Shown: positions 1 through 7,756 of the stretch, one piece after another
How positions within the stretch are numbered: the stretch's first letter is position 1
Layout of the letters: each line of letters begins with the position of its first letter
Assembly: GCA_946220865.1 (NCBI GenBank)
Contig: CAMJYM010000001.1
Location: 96,620-160,619, forward strand
Direction: 5' to 3'
Length of the DNA stretch: 64,000 bases
Source of the DNA: an uncultured Clostridia bacterium
GTDB taxonomy: Bacteria > Bacillota > Clostridia > Saccharofermentanales > DTU023
Position numbers and translations under genes: made by a program
Notes under the pieces: generated by a model
Told to the model about the DNA's origin: nothing
The model's input: only the letters and a program-made list of their open reading frames with translations
The model's database searches: none

Positions 1-387
1 GCCTTCGTTCTTTAATTGAGGCAAAATCTGCCGATTCCAGGTACTGTATTGTTTTTTAAAAAAGCGTTTATTGCGTTTGAGAAGAAGTTCCAGTTGTTTT
101 GCAGGAGGCAGACCTGCAGGATCAGGCTTGCTGCCTCCAGCCTGGACCAGATCAATCAGGGAGGCCACACGGATCATGAAAAATTCGTCCAGATTGCTGC
201 CCGTAATGGCCAGAAAATTAAGGCGCTCAAAGAGCGGGTTGTTCTTATCCCGCGCTTCTTCCAGGACACGTTCATTAAACTCCATCCAGGACAGCTCGCG
301 ATTCACAAAACGGGTTTCACCCTCAGAAAGAACCGCAGGTATTTCAGAACGATACATCGTCTCAAGGGCCGATTCATAGATACTCAT
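1..387 (-). CDS. ppk: Polyphosphate kinase 1, N-terminal part (cut by window edge)
   Basis: Polyphosphate kinase reversibly moves the terminal phosphate of ATP onto polyphosphate. Only the first 129 codons are here; the reading frame is open to base 1, so the gene continues outside the window. The translation carries the family's N-terminal signatures NRELSWMEFN (about residues 29-38) and SNLDEFFM (about 63-70). The ATG at 387-385 directly follows a GTG and has a purine-rich AAGGGGAA site about 5-10 bases upstream. It starts 25 bases after the stop of the Ppx/GppA gene, so the two are most likely cotranscribed as a polyphosphate synthesis/turnover pair. The catalytic histidines lie outside the window. 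Confidence 0.93.
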   Translation of the reverse strand, partial: MSIYESALETMYRSEIPAVLSEGETRFVNRELSWMEFNERVLEEARDKNNPLFERLNFLAITGSNLDEFFMIRVASLIDLVQAGGSKPDPAGLPPAKQLELLLKRNKRFFKKQYSTWNRQILPQLKNEG

Positions 388-412
388 CACATTCCCCTTT
401 TTTCCAGGCTAA

Positions 413-1957
413 TCAGGCCTTTATCTCGCGATATTTTGCCTGCAGTGAAACACCAAAAACATCTTGGAAAAGCGCTTTGTGCCGCTCGAGTGTCCACATT
501 TCCAGCATGATGTCCTCACTGCTGTAAAGATTCAAAACGTAGGAACCATCCTCATCCCGGCTCAGACGGCACTTTTGAATTTTCTGGCTGTGGCTGGCAT
601 CAAGCGCATTGGCCATACTCAGCAGAGCAAGCAATTTCATGAGATCCAGTTTATCCACGTCCTGCAGGTATTTCTGCAGGTTAGGTTTCCGCGTAAAATT
701 GCCATTGTGGTAGTAAATCAGATTGGCCAGAAATTCCAGTTTGCGGTCACTGACCCCGGGGATCACCGCTGATTTAATGATTTGATAGCTGAAAATATCA
801 TCGTCCTGCATACTGATATATTTGCCAACGTTGTGGAGCAGAGCGCCGATCTGCAGCATGACGCGGTCTTCTTCCTTCAGCCGGTGTAATCGCTGAGTCT
901 GGTCAAAGAGTTCCAGACTGATGCGTGCAACCTGTTCGGAGTGCAGGCGGTCGGTCTGATAACGGCGTGCCAATTCGACAGAAGCTGCGTAGAGATCCTC
1001 CCTGGGGTCACGCAGATAACGCCTGCCGGAAAACTGCTGAGCAGCCTCCATGAGAAGGCCATTCTCCAGGCTGACATCAGGCAGCAGAGCATCGTCAAGA
1101 TCACAGAGATCAAAGACTTCGTCGATCAGCAGAGCCATGGGAAGAAGCAAACTGGCATTTTCATCAGATATTCCTTCCTCCATCACCAGACTCTGCTCAG
1201 AGCGACTTCGCAGCATGGCAAGGACACGGGAAAAATCCCTGCGGCTCAGGCGGCACTCTCCTGTCGGAGGCAGGCCTGAAAGCTTGCGCAAATGGGTCAG
1301 ACCGGCTCCGGAACCATGAATAATAAAGTTCTGGACTTCCGCTGCGCGAGGCTCAAACTTGCGATAATTGGCCAGATCTCCGGAAACATACTCGCGGATA
1401 AGTTGATTAAAATCACGGCTATGCACAGCCAGCTCAGAAAGGAGCGCGCGTATGCGCAGCGAACCCATGCGTAAATTCTGTGAAGTCAGCAGGTGGGAAT
1501 CCTCAAAGATGCTCAGCTGAATGGAGCCTGCTGCCAGGCCAAGTATCAGCGAAGGTTTTTTAATGGCCTCACGAAAAGCCTCCGAACATTCGCCAAGAGC
1601 CAGAAGCTGATAACCCACCTCCTCATTATTACTGAGAATGCGGACTTTAATCCCGCTGGCCCTTTCAATCTGGTCAAGAATAAAGGCTCGGTTTTGGGCT
1701 TCGCGAATCGCTGAAGTGGCCGTCGCCAGGATCTGACAATCTGGATATTCCTGCAGTTTAAGGCGAAAAAGACTCAGCGTTTCTACGATCTGCCGGAGAA
1801 CCGCTTCGGAAATAAAACCATCACGATAGGTATCTGAGCCTGCAGGCACGGTACGCTGAACGCGTTCAAGAAGCTTCGGCGGTTTGCGCTGGCGTAGCTG
1901 GGCGATACTCATGGATATCTCGTGAGAACCTACATCAATCACCGCTTGATACGTCAT
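413..1957 (-). CDS. ppx: Ppx/GppA-family phosphatase with C-terminal HD domain
   Basis: This 514-residue protein belongs to the exopolyphosphatase / pppGpp phosphohydrolase family, which degrades polyphosphate or (p)ppGpp. The N-terminal actin-like fold shows IDVGSHEIS (about residues 7-15), ATSAIREAQNR and an NNEE segment matching the family's GxEEA loop. The C-terminal third has an HD-type metal site (ALLHNVGKYI), as in Ppx proteins with an HD extension. The second phosphate loop, normally DIGGGSTE, reads GLAAGSIQL here, so the loop acidic residue and glycines are changed. AGGAGGC lies upstream of the ATG. It precedes ppk by 25 bases. Exopolyphosphatase activity is inferred from family and neighbour; the altered loop makes it less certain. 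Confidence 0.88.
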   Translation of the reverse strand: MTYQAVIDVGSHEISMSIAQLRQRKPPKLLERVQRTVPAGSDTYRDGFISEAVLRQIVETLSLFRLKLQEYPDCQILATATSAIREAQNRAFILDQIERASGIKVRILSNNEEVGYQLLALGECSEAFREAIKKPSLILGLAAGSIQLSIFEDSHLLTSQNLRMGSLRIRALLSELAVHSRDFNQLIREYVSGDLANYRKFEPRAAEVQNFIIHGSGAGLTHLRKLSGLPPTGECRLSRRDFSRVLAMLRSRSEQSLVMEEGISDENASLLLPMALLIDEVFDLCDLDDALLPDVSLENGLLMEAAQQFSGRRYLRDPREDLYAASVELARRYQTDRLHSEQVARISLELFDQTQRLHRLKEEDRVMLQIGALLHNVGKYISMQDDDIFSYQIIKSAVIPGVSDRKLEFLANLIYYHNGNFTRKPNLQKYLQDVDKLDLMKLLALLSMANALDASHSQKIQKCRLSRDEDGSYVLNLYSSEDIMLEMWTLERHKALFQDVFGVSLQAKYREIKA

Positions 1958-2052
1958 ATGTTCTGCCTCCTGTTTTGATCTCTTTCAAAAAAAATCTCCG
2001 AAAACTCCCTTTTCTATAAGGTCCTGAAAATATTCCGGACCTTCCCTGCCTC

Positions 2053-3147
2053 CTAATCTTCATCCCCAAAAGATATTCCCGTAAGACGGGCCGCTTCAAT
2101 GATCGGGCTGTCCAGGGGTACTTTTTTCAGGTTGAAGGCCGCCGTCCTAATCTCCGTGCGGTCAATCCTGCCGTTAATGACCACAGGCATACGTCCAAAA
2201 TCTTTTTCCCAGATCATCTTCGCTGCCTCAACCCCAAGCTCTGTGCTCAGCAGACGGTCATAAGCCGAGGGACTGCCACCGCGCACAAAATGGCCAGGAA
2301 CAGCGACGCGGACTTCCTGAAGCGCCAGACCTTCCATGGCGTCTTCCAAATCATAACAGGCTCCTCGGAAACCTCTCGCAGCACGACTGGTCTCCAGTTC
2401 CTTGCTCGAAAGCTGAGCTTCTTCGACCGACATGGCCCCCTCTGCGATCACGATAATGGAGAAACGCTTTTTATGTTTTTCACGGGTGTTGATGGCTTTG
2501 AGAACGGAATTCAGCTTATAGGGAATCTCCGGCAGCAGAATGATATCAGCGCCTCCGGCAATACCCGAATAAAGGGCCAGCCAGCCGACCTTGTGGCCCA
2601 TAATTTCAATGATAAACACACGGCCATGAGAAGTTGCCGTGGTGTGAATGCCATCGATCACCTGGGTGGCCAAAGCGAAGGCCGAATTAAAGCCAAATGT
2701 TTCTTCAGTAATACCCAGATCATTATCAATGGTTTTAGGTAAACCAATCACATTAAGTCCCTGATCTGCGAGCAAGGAGGCGCTTTTCAGCGAACCATTG
2801 CCGCCCAGGACCACCAGCGCATCCAGTCGCATCTCCTTATAGCTATTGACCATGGCCTCAAGCTTTGTCGGCCCGTCAGGCTTTCCCGGATAGAGCCGTT
2901 CCTCCATTAGTTTATAAGGCTGACGGGAGGTCCCAAGAATTGTCCCCCCCAGAGTCAAAATTCCCGAAAACTCCTGCGAGCGCATTTTGCGATAGTGGCA
3001 GTGCATAAGACCGGCATAGCCATCCAGAAAGCCGAGAATTTCCGTTCCTGGATCTTTTTCGAACAAAGCCTTGGCCACGCCTCGCATGGTCGGATTTAAA
3101 CCCTGGCAGTCTCCTCCGCTGGTTAACATTCCAATTCTCAGACTCAT
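2053..3147 (-). CDS. pfkA: 6-phosphofructokinase
   Basis: This enzyme phosphorylates fructose 6-phosphate at C1 in glycolysis. The 364-residue protein has the PFK fold from residue 4 onward: GGDCQGLN (11-18), GGNGS (115-119, phosphoryl-donor site), PKTIDND (137-143, catalytic Asp) and MGHKVGW (about 182-188). A Gly in the donor loop (GGNGS) is typical of ATP users, where PPi-dependent enzymes have Asp. The Lys of PKTIDND is the PPi-type residue, where classical ATP enzymes have PGTIDND. This combination is known from the mixed 'group III' PFKs, so the donor is probably ATP but not certain. It is divergent from the NYN gene and shares an inverted-repeat promoter region with it. Confidence 0.93.
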   Translation of the reverse strand: MSLRIGMLTSGGDCQGLNPTMRGVAKALFEKDPGTEILGFLDGYAGLMHCHYRKMRSQEFSGILTLGGTILGTSRQPYKLMEERLYPGKPDGPTKLEAMVNSYKEMRLDALVVLGGNGSLKSASLLADQGLNVIGLPKTIDNDLGITEETFGFNSAFALATQVIDGIHTTATSHGRVFIIEIMGHKVGWLALYSGIAGGADIILLPEIPYKLNSVLKAINTREKHKKRFSIIVIAEGAMSVEEAQLSSKELETSRAARGFRGACYDLEDAMEGLALQEVRVAVPGHFVRGGSPSAYDRLLSTELGVEAAKMIWEKDFGRMPVVINGRIDRTEIRTAAFNLKKVPLDSPIIEAARLTGISFGDED

Positions 3148-3177
3148 GTTCTTGTCCTCATTTCAAAATTTCTTTTA

Positions 3178-3223
3178 TTATAACGGTTTTTATCGCTGAA
3201 AAAGGGACACAAAACCGTTATAA
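3178..3223. repeat. Perfect 13-bp inverted repeat in the pfkA/NYN divergent promoter region
   Basis: The arms TTATAACGGTTTT (3178-3190) and AAAACCGTTATAA (3211-3223) are exact reverse complements separated by 20 bases. Each arm contains, or overlaps by all but one base, a TATAAT -10 box: 3219-3224 on plus for the NYN gene and 3177-3182 on minus for pfkA. This suggests a shared operator or two mirror promoters. Confidence 0.75.
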
Positions 3224-3224
3224 T
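3196..3224 (+). promoter_or_regulatory. Putative sigmaA promoter of the NYN-domain gene
   Basis: The -35 CTGAAA (3196-3201), a 17-bp spacer and a perfect -10 TATAAT (3219-3224) lie 31 bases before the start codon at 3255. The -10 sits in the right arm of the 13-bp inverted repeat. Confidence 0.5.
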
Positions 3225-3254
3225 TTCATAAACTACAGAAAGGCCAGCCTTTGC

Positions 3255-4151
3255 ATGGATGAAATTGAATCAAAAGAAGTTCGTCTGGCAGTTTTGATCG
3301 ACGCCGACAACATCAGCTACCATTATATTGAGCCAATGATGCAGGAAATTGCCCGCTACGGCACCCCCACGATCAAGAGGATCTATGGCGACTGGACCAA
3401 ACCAAATCTCAATGGTTGGAAAAGTCTCCTTCTCGATTATGCCATCAGCCCGGTTCAGCAGTTTGCCTATACCACGGGTAAAAATTCCACAGACTCTGCG
3501 TTAATTATCGACGCCATGGATATCCTTTATGCCGAAAAAGCCGACGCCTTCTGCCTCGTGTCCTCAGACAGTGACTTTACGCGTCTCGCAGGTCGTCTCC
3601 GGGAAGCAGGAAAAACCGTTTATGGTATTGGCGAGCAGAAAACCCCAAATGCTTTTATTGCCGCCTGCGATCGCTTCATTTATCTGGAAATCCTCGATCA
3701 GGAAGATGATGAGGAAGAGAGCGATGAAGCCGGAGATGAAAAGGCCGGCAGCGATCGCGGTGAAAAAGCTGGAAGTAAATCCCGGATCAGCAGCCGCAGC
3801 AAGTGCAGCAAGGAAAATAAGGAAAAACCTGTCAATAAAGGCCGTCAGAAGCGTGTGCTGAAGAAAATCGATCACCGCCTTCTGAACCTCATCGATCAAA
3901 GTATTCTCGATATCGAGGATGACGATGGCTGGGCCTATCTGGGCGACCTCGGTCAGCTGATCGGCAAGAAACAGCCGGCCTTTGATTCGCGTAACTATGG
4001 CTTCGCCAAACTCTCTACCCTGATCGGCTCACTGGAACAATATGAGATGCAGTATCGGGATATGCCCCGTGGCAGCGGACAGGAAAAACAGCTTTTTGTC
4101 CGTGTCAAAAATGACCCCACCCGCATTAAGAAAAACGAACGCGCTTTTTAG
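3255..4151 (+). CDS. NYN-domain protein with C-terminal OST-HTH/LOTUS-like domain
   Basis: This 298-residue protein resembles the LabA/DUF88 group. NYN domains are PIN-like, metal-dependent nucleases, probably acting on RNA. The acidic residues expected in the active site are visible: LIDADN (14-19), TDSALIIDAMD (about 78-88) and SSDSDF (about 103-108). A charged, low-complexity linker (about 150-200, rich in D/E then K/S/R) leads to a C-terminal region (about 205-285) ending in FVRVK that fits the OST-HTH/LOTUS RNA-binding fold. The start ATG is behind GAAAGG. The gene is monocistronic; a hairpin terminator follows inside the convergent gene. The RNA substrate is unknown. Confidence 0.85.
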   Translation: MDEIESKEVRLAVLIDADNISYHYIEPMMQEIARYGTPTIKRIYGDWTKPNLNGWKSLLLDYAISPVQQFAYTTGKNSTDSALIIDAMDILYAEKADAFCLVSSDSDFTRLAGRLREAGKTVYGIGEQKTPNAFIAACDRFIYLEILDQEDDEEESDEAGDEKAGSDRGEKAGSKSRISSRSKCSKENKEKPVNKGRQKRVLKKIDHRLLNLIDQSILDIEDDDGWAYLGDLGQLIGKKQPAFDSRNYGFAKLSTLIGSLEQYEMQYRDMPRGSGQEKQLFVRVKNDPTRIKKNERAF

Positions 4152-4163
4152 AAGCCAGGCAGC

Positions 4164-4802
4164 TCACACCGGAAGTGAAAGATCCAGAAGAAAATCGGCC
4201 TTCTCTCGCAAAGAGAAGGCTTTTTCATAGGCCCTCTCCATGGGCAGCCAGCGCTCCTGAAAATCTCTGAGCCATTCAGGATCACCCACACAGCGGCGCT
4301 GAAGCCTCGCCCACTGCAGCTCGGGATTGACGACGGCAAAAGCTGTGAGATCCCAGTGGTCCACAAGCTGAGGGTGCAAAGCGTACGAGCCTTCAATGAT
4401 GTATAAATCCGAAGCAGCAATGCTGCGTTCTTCTACCAGAGTCTGCAGGCGGCAGTCAAAGCGTTGGAAAGTGAAAGCCTGCCCTTTTTCAAGTGGCAGC
4501 AGGACTTCCTCCTGAAAGCGGCAGAAGTCTATGTTGGCAGCTGGGATGACCTGCTTTCCCTCCTTACGCCTGGCTGCAGGGAGAAAAAAGTCATCCATGT
4601 GGATAAGAGGAGAGGATAAAGTTGCTGCTAATTGGCCCGCCAGCGTTGATTTACCTGAGGCGGCCATACCATCCAGGGCAAAAAGCAGGGGTCTTTTCTT
4701 TTCACCGGCAGGAATCCCTTGCGCACGTGCAGTCCACAGTTCCTGCAGCTTCTCAATTAAAGCGACGCGGGCTGCTGCCCGCGTCGCAATGAACTTAGTC
4801 AT
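4164..4802 (-). CDS. Uridine kinase-like P-loop kinase
   Basis: This is a 212-residue P-loop kinase of the uridine kinase/phosphoribulokinase type, expected to phosphorylate a nucleoside or small metabolite. A Walker A motif GMAASGKS (45-52) is followed by HMDDFFLP (68-75), the substrate-site DDFF motif of uridine kinases. IIEGSYALHP further on fits the family's EG(S/T)Y strand. The length matches the family. It lies 45 bases downstream of the purine permease gene on the same strand, which suggests a nucleoside salvage context. Its stop is 12 bases from that of the convergent NYN gene. The exact substrate cannot be read from the sequence. Confidence 0.78.
   Translation of the reverse strand: MTKFIATRAAARVALIEKLQELWTARAQGIPAGEKKRPLLFALDGMAASGKSTLAGQLAATLSSPLIHMDDFFLPAARRKEGKQVIPAANIDFCRFQEEVLLPLEKGQAFTFQRFDCRLQTLVEERSIAASDLYIIEGSYALHPQLVDHWDLTAFAVVNPELQWARLQRRCVGDPEWLRDFQERWLPMERAYEKAFSLREKADFLLDLSLPV
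4198..4225 (+). terminator. Rho-independent terminator of the NYN gene, inside the convergent coding region
   Basis: The stem GCCTTCTCT/AGAGAAGGC (4198-4206 with 4212-4220, loop CGCAA) is followed by TTTTT (4221-4225). It lies within the last codons of the minus-strand kinase gene, so it serves the plus strand only. Confidence 0.7.
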
Positions 4803-4847
4803 AAGCGTTGCTCTGTTTGTCTAAGAATGATATTGGTTCTCTCCGCT

Positions 4848-6209
4848 TTAGAGGAAGATATACTTCAATATGAAGAGGACGAAAAGGATATACATAAGGA
4901 CACTGATCTTCTTCGCTTTGCCACAGGCCAGATTAATCACGACGTAGAAGATAACCCCCCAGGAAATACCTTCTGCAATGCTGTAGAAGAAAGGCATGGC
5001 CAGCAGGGCAATGTACGCCGGGACAGCCTCCGTGATATCCTCGAAATTCACCTTGAGAATCGAAGTAAACATCAGGTAGCCAACATAAATCAGAGCAGCA
5101 GCGGTCGCAAAAGCCGGGATGCTCAGGAAGAGCGGAGCTAAGAGCAGAGAAAGCAGGAAGAGTACACCTGTGGTCAGTGCCGTGAGGCCCGTGCGTCCGC
5201 CCTCAGCAACGCCGGCGGAAGATTCGACAAAGGTCGTCACCGTGGAGGTACCGAGAGTAGCGCCGACGGTCGTACCAATGGCATCGGAGAGCAGAGCGCC
5301 TTTAATTCCGGGAAGTCTGCCCTTCTCGTTCAGCATATCCGCCTTGGAAGCGACCCCGATCAGGGTGCCCAAGGTATCGAAGATATCCACATAGAGGAAG
5401 GAGAGCATGACCGTAATAAAGGTCATCACCGTAACCCCCTCAAGATTGGGATGGAAAACGGCAAAGGCTACATCCTTAAAGCCACCCAGCGCAGCAAAGG
5501 AGAACGACGGATAGAGCGAATAAAAACCATTTTCAAAATCAGGAACATAGAGGCCAATGAGCTGGCATAGCATGCCCAGCACCCAGGTGCCGACGATGCC
5601 GTAAAGAATGGCTCCGCGAACCTTTTTATAAGCCAGAATCGCGATGATCGCCACGCCGACAAGGCAGAGAATAGCAGAAATACCTACAGAATAGAAAGTC
5701 TCACCGGTAAATTTGGTAATGGCCACTTTGGTCGCAGGATTGGCCACCACCAGATGGCCGTTGCTCAGGCCGATAAAGGCGATGAAGAGGCCGATGCTGG
5801 CGCTGATGGCATGCTTAAGAGAAATAGGAATGGCATTGAAAATCGCTTCACGGACATTGGTCACACTGAGGATGATGAAGATCAAACCTTCGAAGAGAAC
5901 TGCCAGCAAAGCCACCGTCCAGTGATAGCCCATTTTCAGACAAACCGTATAGGCAAAGTAAGCATTCAGGCCCATTCCGGGTGCCAGCGCAAAGGGCAGG
6001 TTTGCAAAAAAAGCCATACAGAAACAGGCGATAGCAGAGGAAACCGCCGTCGCCACAAGGACACCGCCAACCGGCATACCGGCATCCTTCAGGATGTTCG
6101 GGTTAACGGCTAAAATATAGGCCATGGTCATAAAGGTCGTCAGACCGGCCATGATCTCACTTCCGGCAGAGACGCCGTGGTCCTTGAGTTTGAATACTTT
6201 TTCAAACAT
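4848..6209 (-). CDS. Purine (hypoxanthine/guanine/adenine) permease, AzgA/PbuG type
   Basis: This NCS2-superfamily (AzgA subfamily) nucleobase:cation symporter has 453 residues with about twelve hydrophobic segments. Family signatures include the N-terminal GLTTFMTMAYI, the NPNIL segment, ALAPGMGLNAYFAY, and DTLGTLIGVA. I chose the ATG at 6209-6207 (MFEKVF) rather than the upstream one at 6236, because a strong GGAGGTGA Shine-Dalgarno lies 4 bases before it and the protein then begins like its relatives (FKLKDHG). It is followed by the uridine-kinase-like gene. The leader was checked for a purine riboswitch and none was recognised. Transport of purines is known for the family; the preferred base is not visible. 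Confidence 0.9.
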   Translation of the reverse strand: MFEKVFKLKDHGVSAGSEIMAGLTTFMTMAYILAVNPNILKDAGMPVGGVLVATAVSSAIACFCMAFFANLPFALAPGMGLNAYFAYTVCLKMGYHWTVALLAVLFEGLIFIILSVTNVREAIFNAIPISLKHAISASIGLFIAFIGLSNGHLVVANPATKVAITKFTGETFYSVGISAILCLVGVAIIAILAYKKVRGAILYGIVGTWVLGMLCQLIGLYVPDFENGFYSLYPSFSFAALGGFKDVAFAVFHPNLEGVTVMTFITVMLSFLYVDIFDTLGTLIGVASKADMLNEKGRLPGIKGALLSDAIGTTVGATLGTSTVTTFVESSAGVAEGGRTGLTALTTGVLFLLSLLLAPLFLSIPAFATAAALIYVGYLMFTSILKVNFEDITEAVPAYIALLAMPFFYSIAEGISWGVIFYVVINLACGKAKKISVLMYILFVLFILKYIFL

Positions 6210-6443
6210 ACAATCACCTCCAAAACAAGTTGGCATAAATCATCTGATTCATGCATCCTTATAGATATCCTACCATATGAAACGCAAAGAAAAATACTAA
6301 AAATATCACAAAGCGCAGGGAAAAATTACTAAAAAATTTATAAATTGTCATAAATTCATTTAAGTACCTATGTTCCATCCTGGCACCTAGCTCTGTGTTA
6401 AACTACATGAAGAGTAAAGGTTTATGGATATCACCCCATTATC

Positions 6444-6819
6444 GGGGGTGTACTGGTTTCGACGGGATGGTTGAAATCGGGAAAGCGGGCAGAGGGCCCC
6501 GTTGGCCTCTTTAAAAAACGGGAATAAACTTAAACGCCAATAAACCGGCACTCGCAGCTGCGTAATCACGCCTGCCGTGGAACCAATCGATCTGCCGAAA
6601 GGAATTTCCACGTTAACGCGCAGACCTTGTCCTGGGGAGGTTAAAAGGAAAAACGAAATGGCCTAAGCTTTGCCGCCATTTTGTAGAATGAAGCTAGCGG
6701 ACGCCTTGCCCCTGCCGGTCGGGAAAGGCCAATGCGAATAATCCAAGGATCGGATGCGCCCGGAGATGTCCCGATGGACGCGGTTTCGGACAGGGGTTCA
6801 ATTCCCCTCACCTCCACCA
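6444..6819 (+). ncRNA. ssrA: tmRNA (SsrA)
   Basis: This is transfer-messenger RNA, which rescues stalled ribosomes together with SmpB. The 5' GGGGGTG (6444-6450) pairs with CACCTCC (6809-6815) to make the acceptor stem, ending in encoded ACCA (6816-6819). The hallmark ACTGGTTTCGACGGG follows the 5' stem, and a T-loop GGTTCAATTCC is near the 3' end. The resume codon is GCC (6536-6538) and the tag reads A-N-K-P-A-L-A-A-A, then TAA (6563-6565). The tag is only nine codons long and ends in three alanines instead of the usual ALAA. smpB lies 0.9 kb away on the opposite strand. Total length is 376 nt. Confidence 0.96.
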
Positions 6820-6823
6820 AATA

Positions 6824-6861
6824 TCCGCCGTTATTTTTAGGAATAACGGCGGACTTTTTTT
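6824..6861 (+). terminator. Rho-independent terminator of ssrA
   Basis: A perfect 12-bp stem (TCCGCCGTTATT, 6824-6835, with AATAACGGCGGA, 6842-6853) has a 6-base loop and is followed by CTTTTTTT. It ends 13 bases before the stop of the convergent PP2C-like gene. Confidence 0.9.
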
Positions 6862-6874
6862 GCCAAAAGGAAGT

Positions 6875-7729
6875 TTAATTCTGTAATAACGGCTTTCTCC
6901 GCTGCCTTGCTGAACCGTGCCAGATTTTTATATCCTCGTCATCGTAGCTCTCAAACGGGTCGGCAAAAACCCGCCGACTTTCTACATGAAGACCAAGAAT
7001 CGTCTGATCTTCGCTGGAATCATAACGACGTGCGGTCTGAAAGAGATTTGCAACCAGTTCTTCCCAGCGGGAAGGCCGCTCCATAATATGCTGAATATCC
7101 GAAGCTTCCATGGCCCTGGTAAAACCATTACTGACAATCAGAAATTGATCTCCCGCCTGCACGGTCATCTCGGTAAGATTGTGAGCACGCAGATGCTGAC
7201 TGCCAGGATGATTGCCAAAAAACAGCAGCGGACGCTCATCACGCTCTTCATTGAGGCGCAGATCTCTGGTCATCACATAGAGCTTTTCTTGCCGGTAGAG
7301 ATAGCAGCGGCAATTGCCAATGCTCATCGTATAGGCGGTATCTCCGGCAAACATGATCAGAGCCAGTGAACAACCGACCGGAAGCCTGGCAAAGCGCGAA
7401 AGACGCCCCCGCAGGGCGGCATCAGCCTGATCGACAAAGCCCTGAATATATCTGGCGAAATCAAAATTCATGGGATCCAGAAAAGGAAAGCCCCGGCGCA
7501 ATTCACAGATAGCCCCTTGAATCACACGACCGGCGATGTCGCCAATACCAGCACCACCAAGCCCATCACAGACTGAATAGATCTGCCAGTAGTCCTCGCA
7601 GTTGCTGATTTTTTCCTCGCGCGAATCCAAGGTGTCCGGGTAAATTCTTCCGACACATTGAAAGCTGTCTTCATTCACCGTCTTACGGCTGCCCGCCTGC
7701 GTGATCCCGCAGGAAATAACTCTGGGAAT
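6875..7729 (-). CDS. Divergent PP2C-like phosphatase, probable non-canonical AUU start
   Basis: This is a protein of the PPM/PP2C Ser/Thr phosphatase fold, 284 residues if started at ATT (7729-7727). The first canonical start is GTG 7678, but that would begin inside the conserved first motif. Reading upstream adds GITQAGSRKTVNED, matching the TDxGxxRxxNED opening of PrpC/Stp proteins. No ATG, GTG or TTG exists in frame back to the smpB stop; the ATT has GGAGG 8 bases upstream, while the GTG has no Shine-Dalgarno. Later motifs are VCDGLGG (normal), IGNCRCYL (usually GDSRxY), SNGFT (usually SDGLT) and SSEDQT (usually DN.T), so metal ligands are partly changed. It lies between smpB and ssrA. Activity is uncertain. 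Confidence 0.75.
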   Translation of the reverse strand: MPRVISCGITQAGSRKTVNEDSFQCVGRIYPDTLDSREEKISNCEDYWQIYSVCDGLGGAGIGDIAGRVIQGAICELRRGFPFLDPMNFDFARYIQGFVDQADAALRGRLSRFARLPVGCSLALIMFAGDTAYTMSIGNCRCYLYRQEKLYVMTRDLRLNEERDERPLLFFGNHPGSQHLRAHNLTEMTVQAGDQFLIVSNGFTRAMEASDIQHIMERPSRWEELVANLFQTARRYDSSEDQTILGLHVESRRVFADPFESYDDEDIKIWHGSARQRRKPLLQN

Positions 7730-7756
7730 AGAAGTCCCCTCCCCTCTCCTCGCGTC

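Noticed and set aside
6210..6443. Purine riboswitch before the purine permease gene
   Set aside because: The conserved core and loop-loop residues were not recognised; the leader looks like plain AT-rich promoter sequence.
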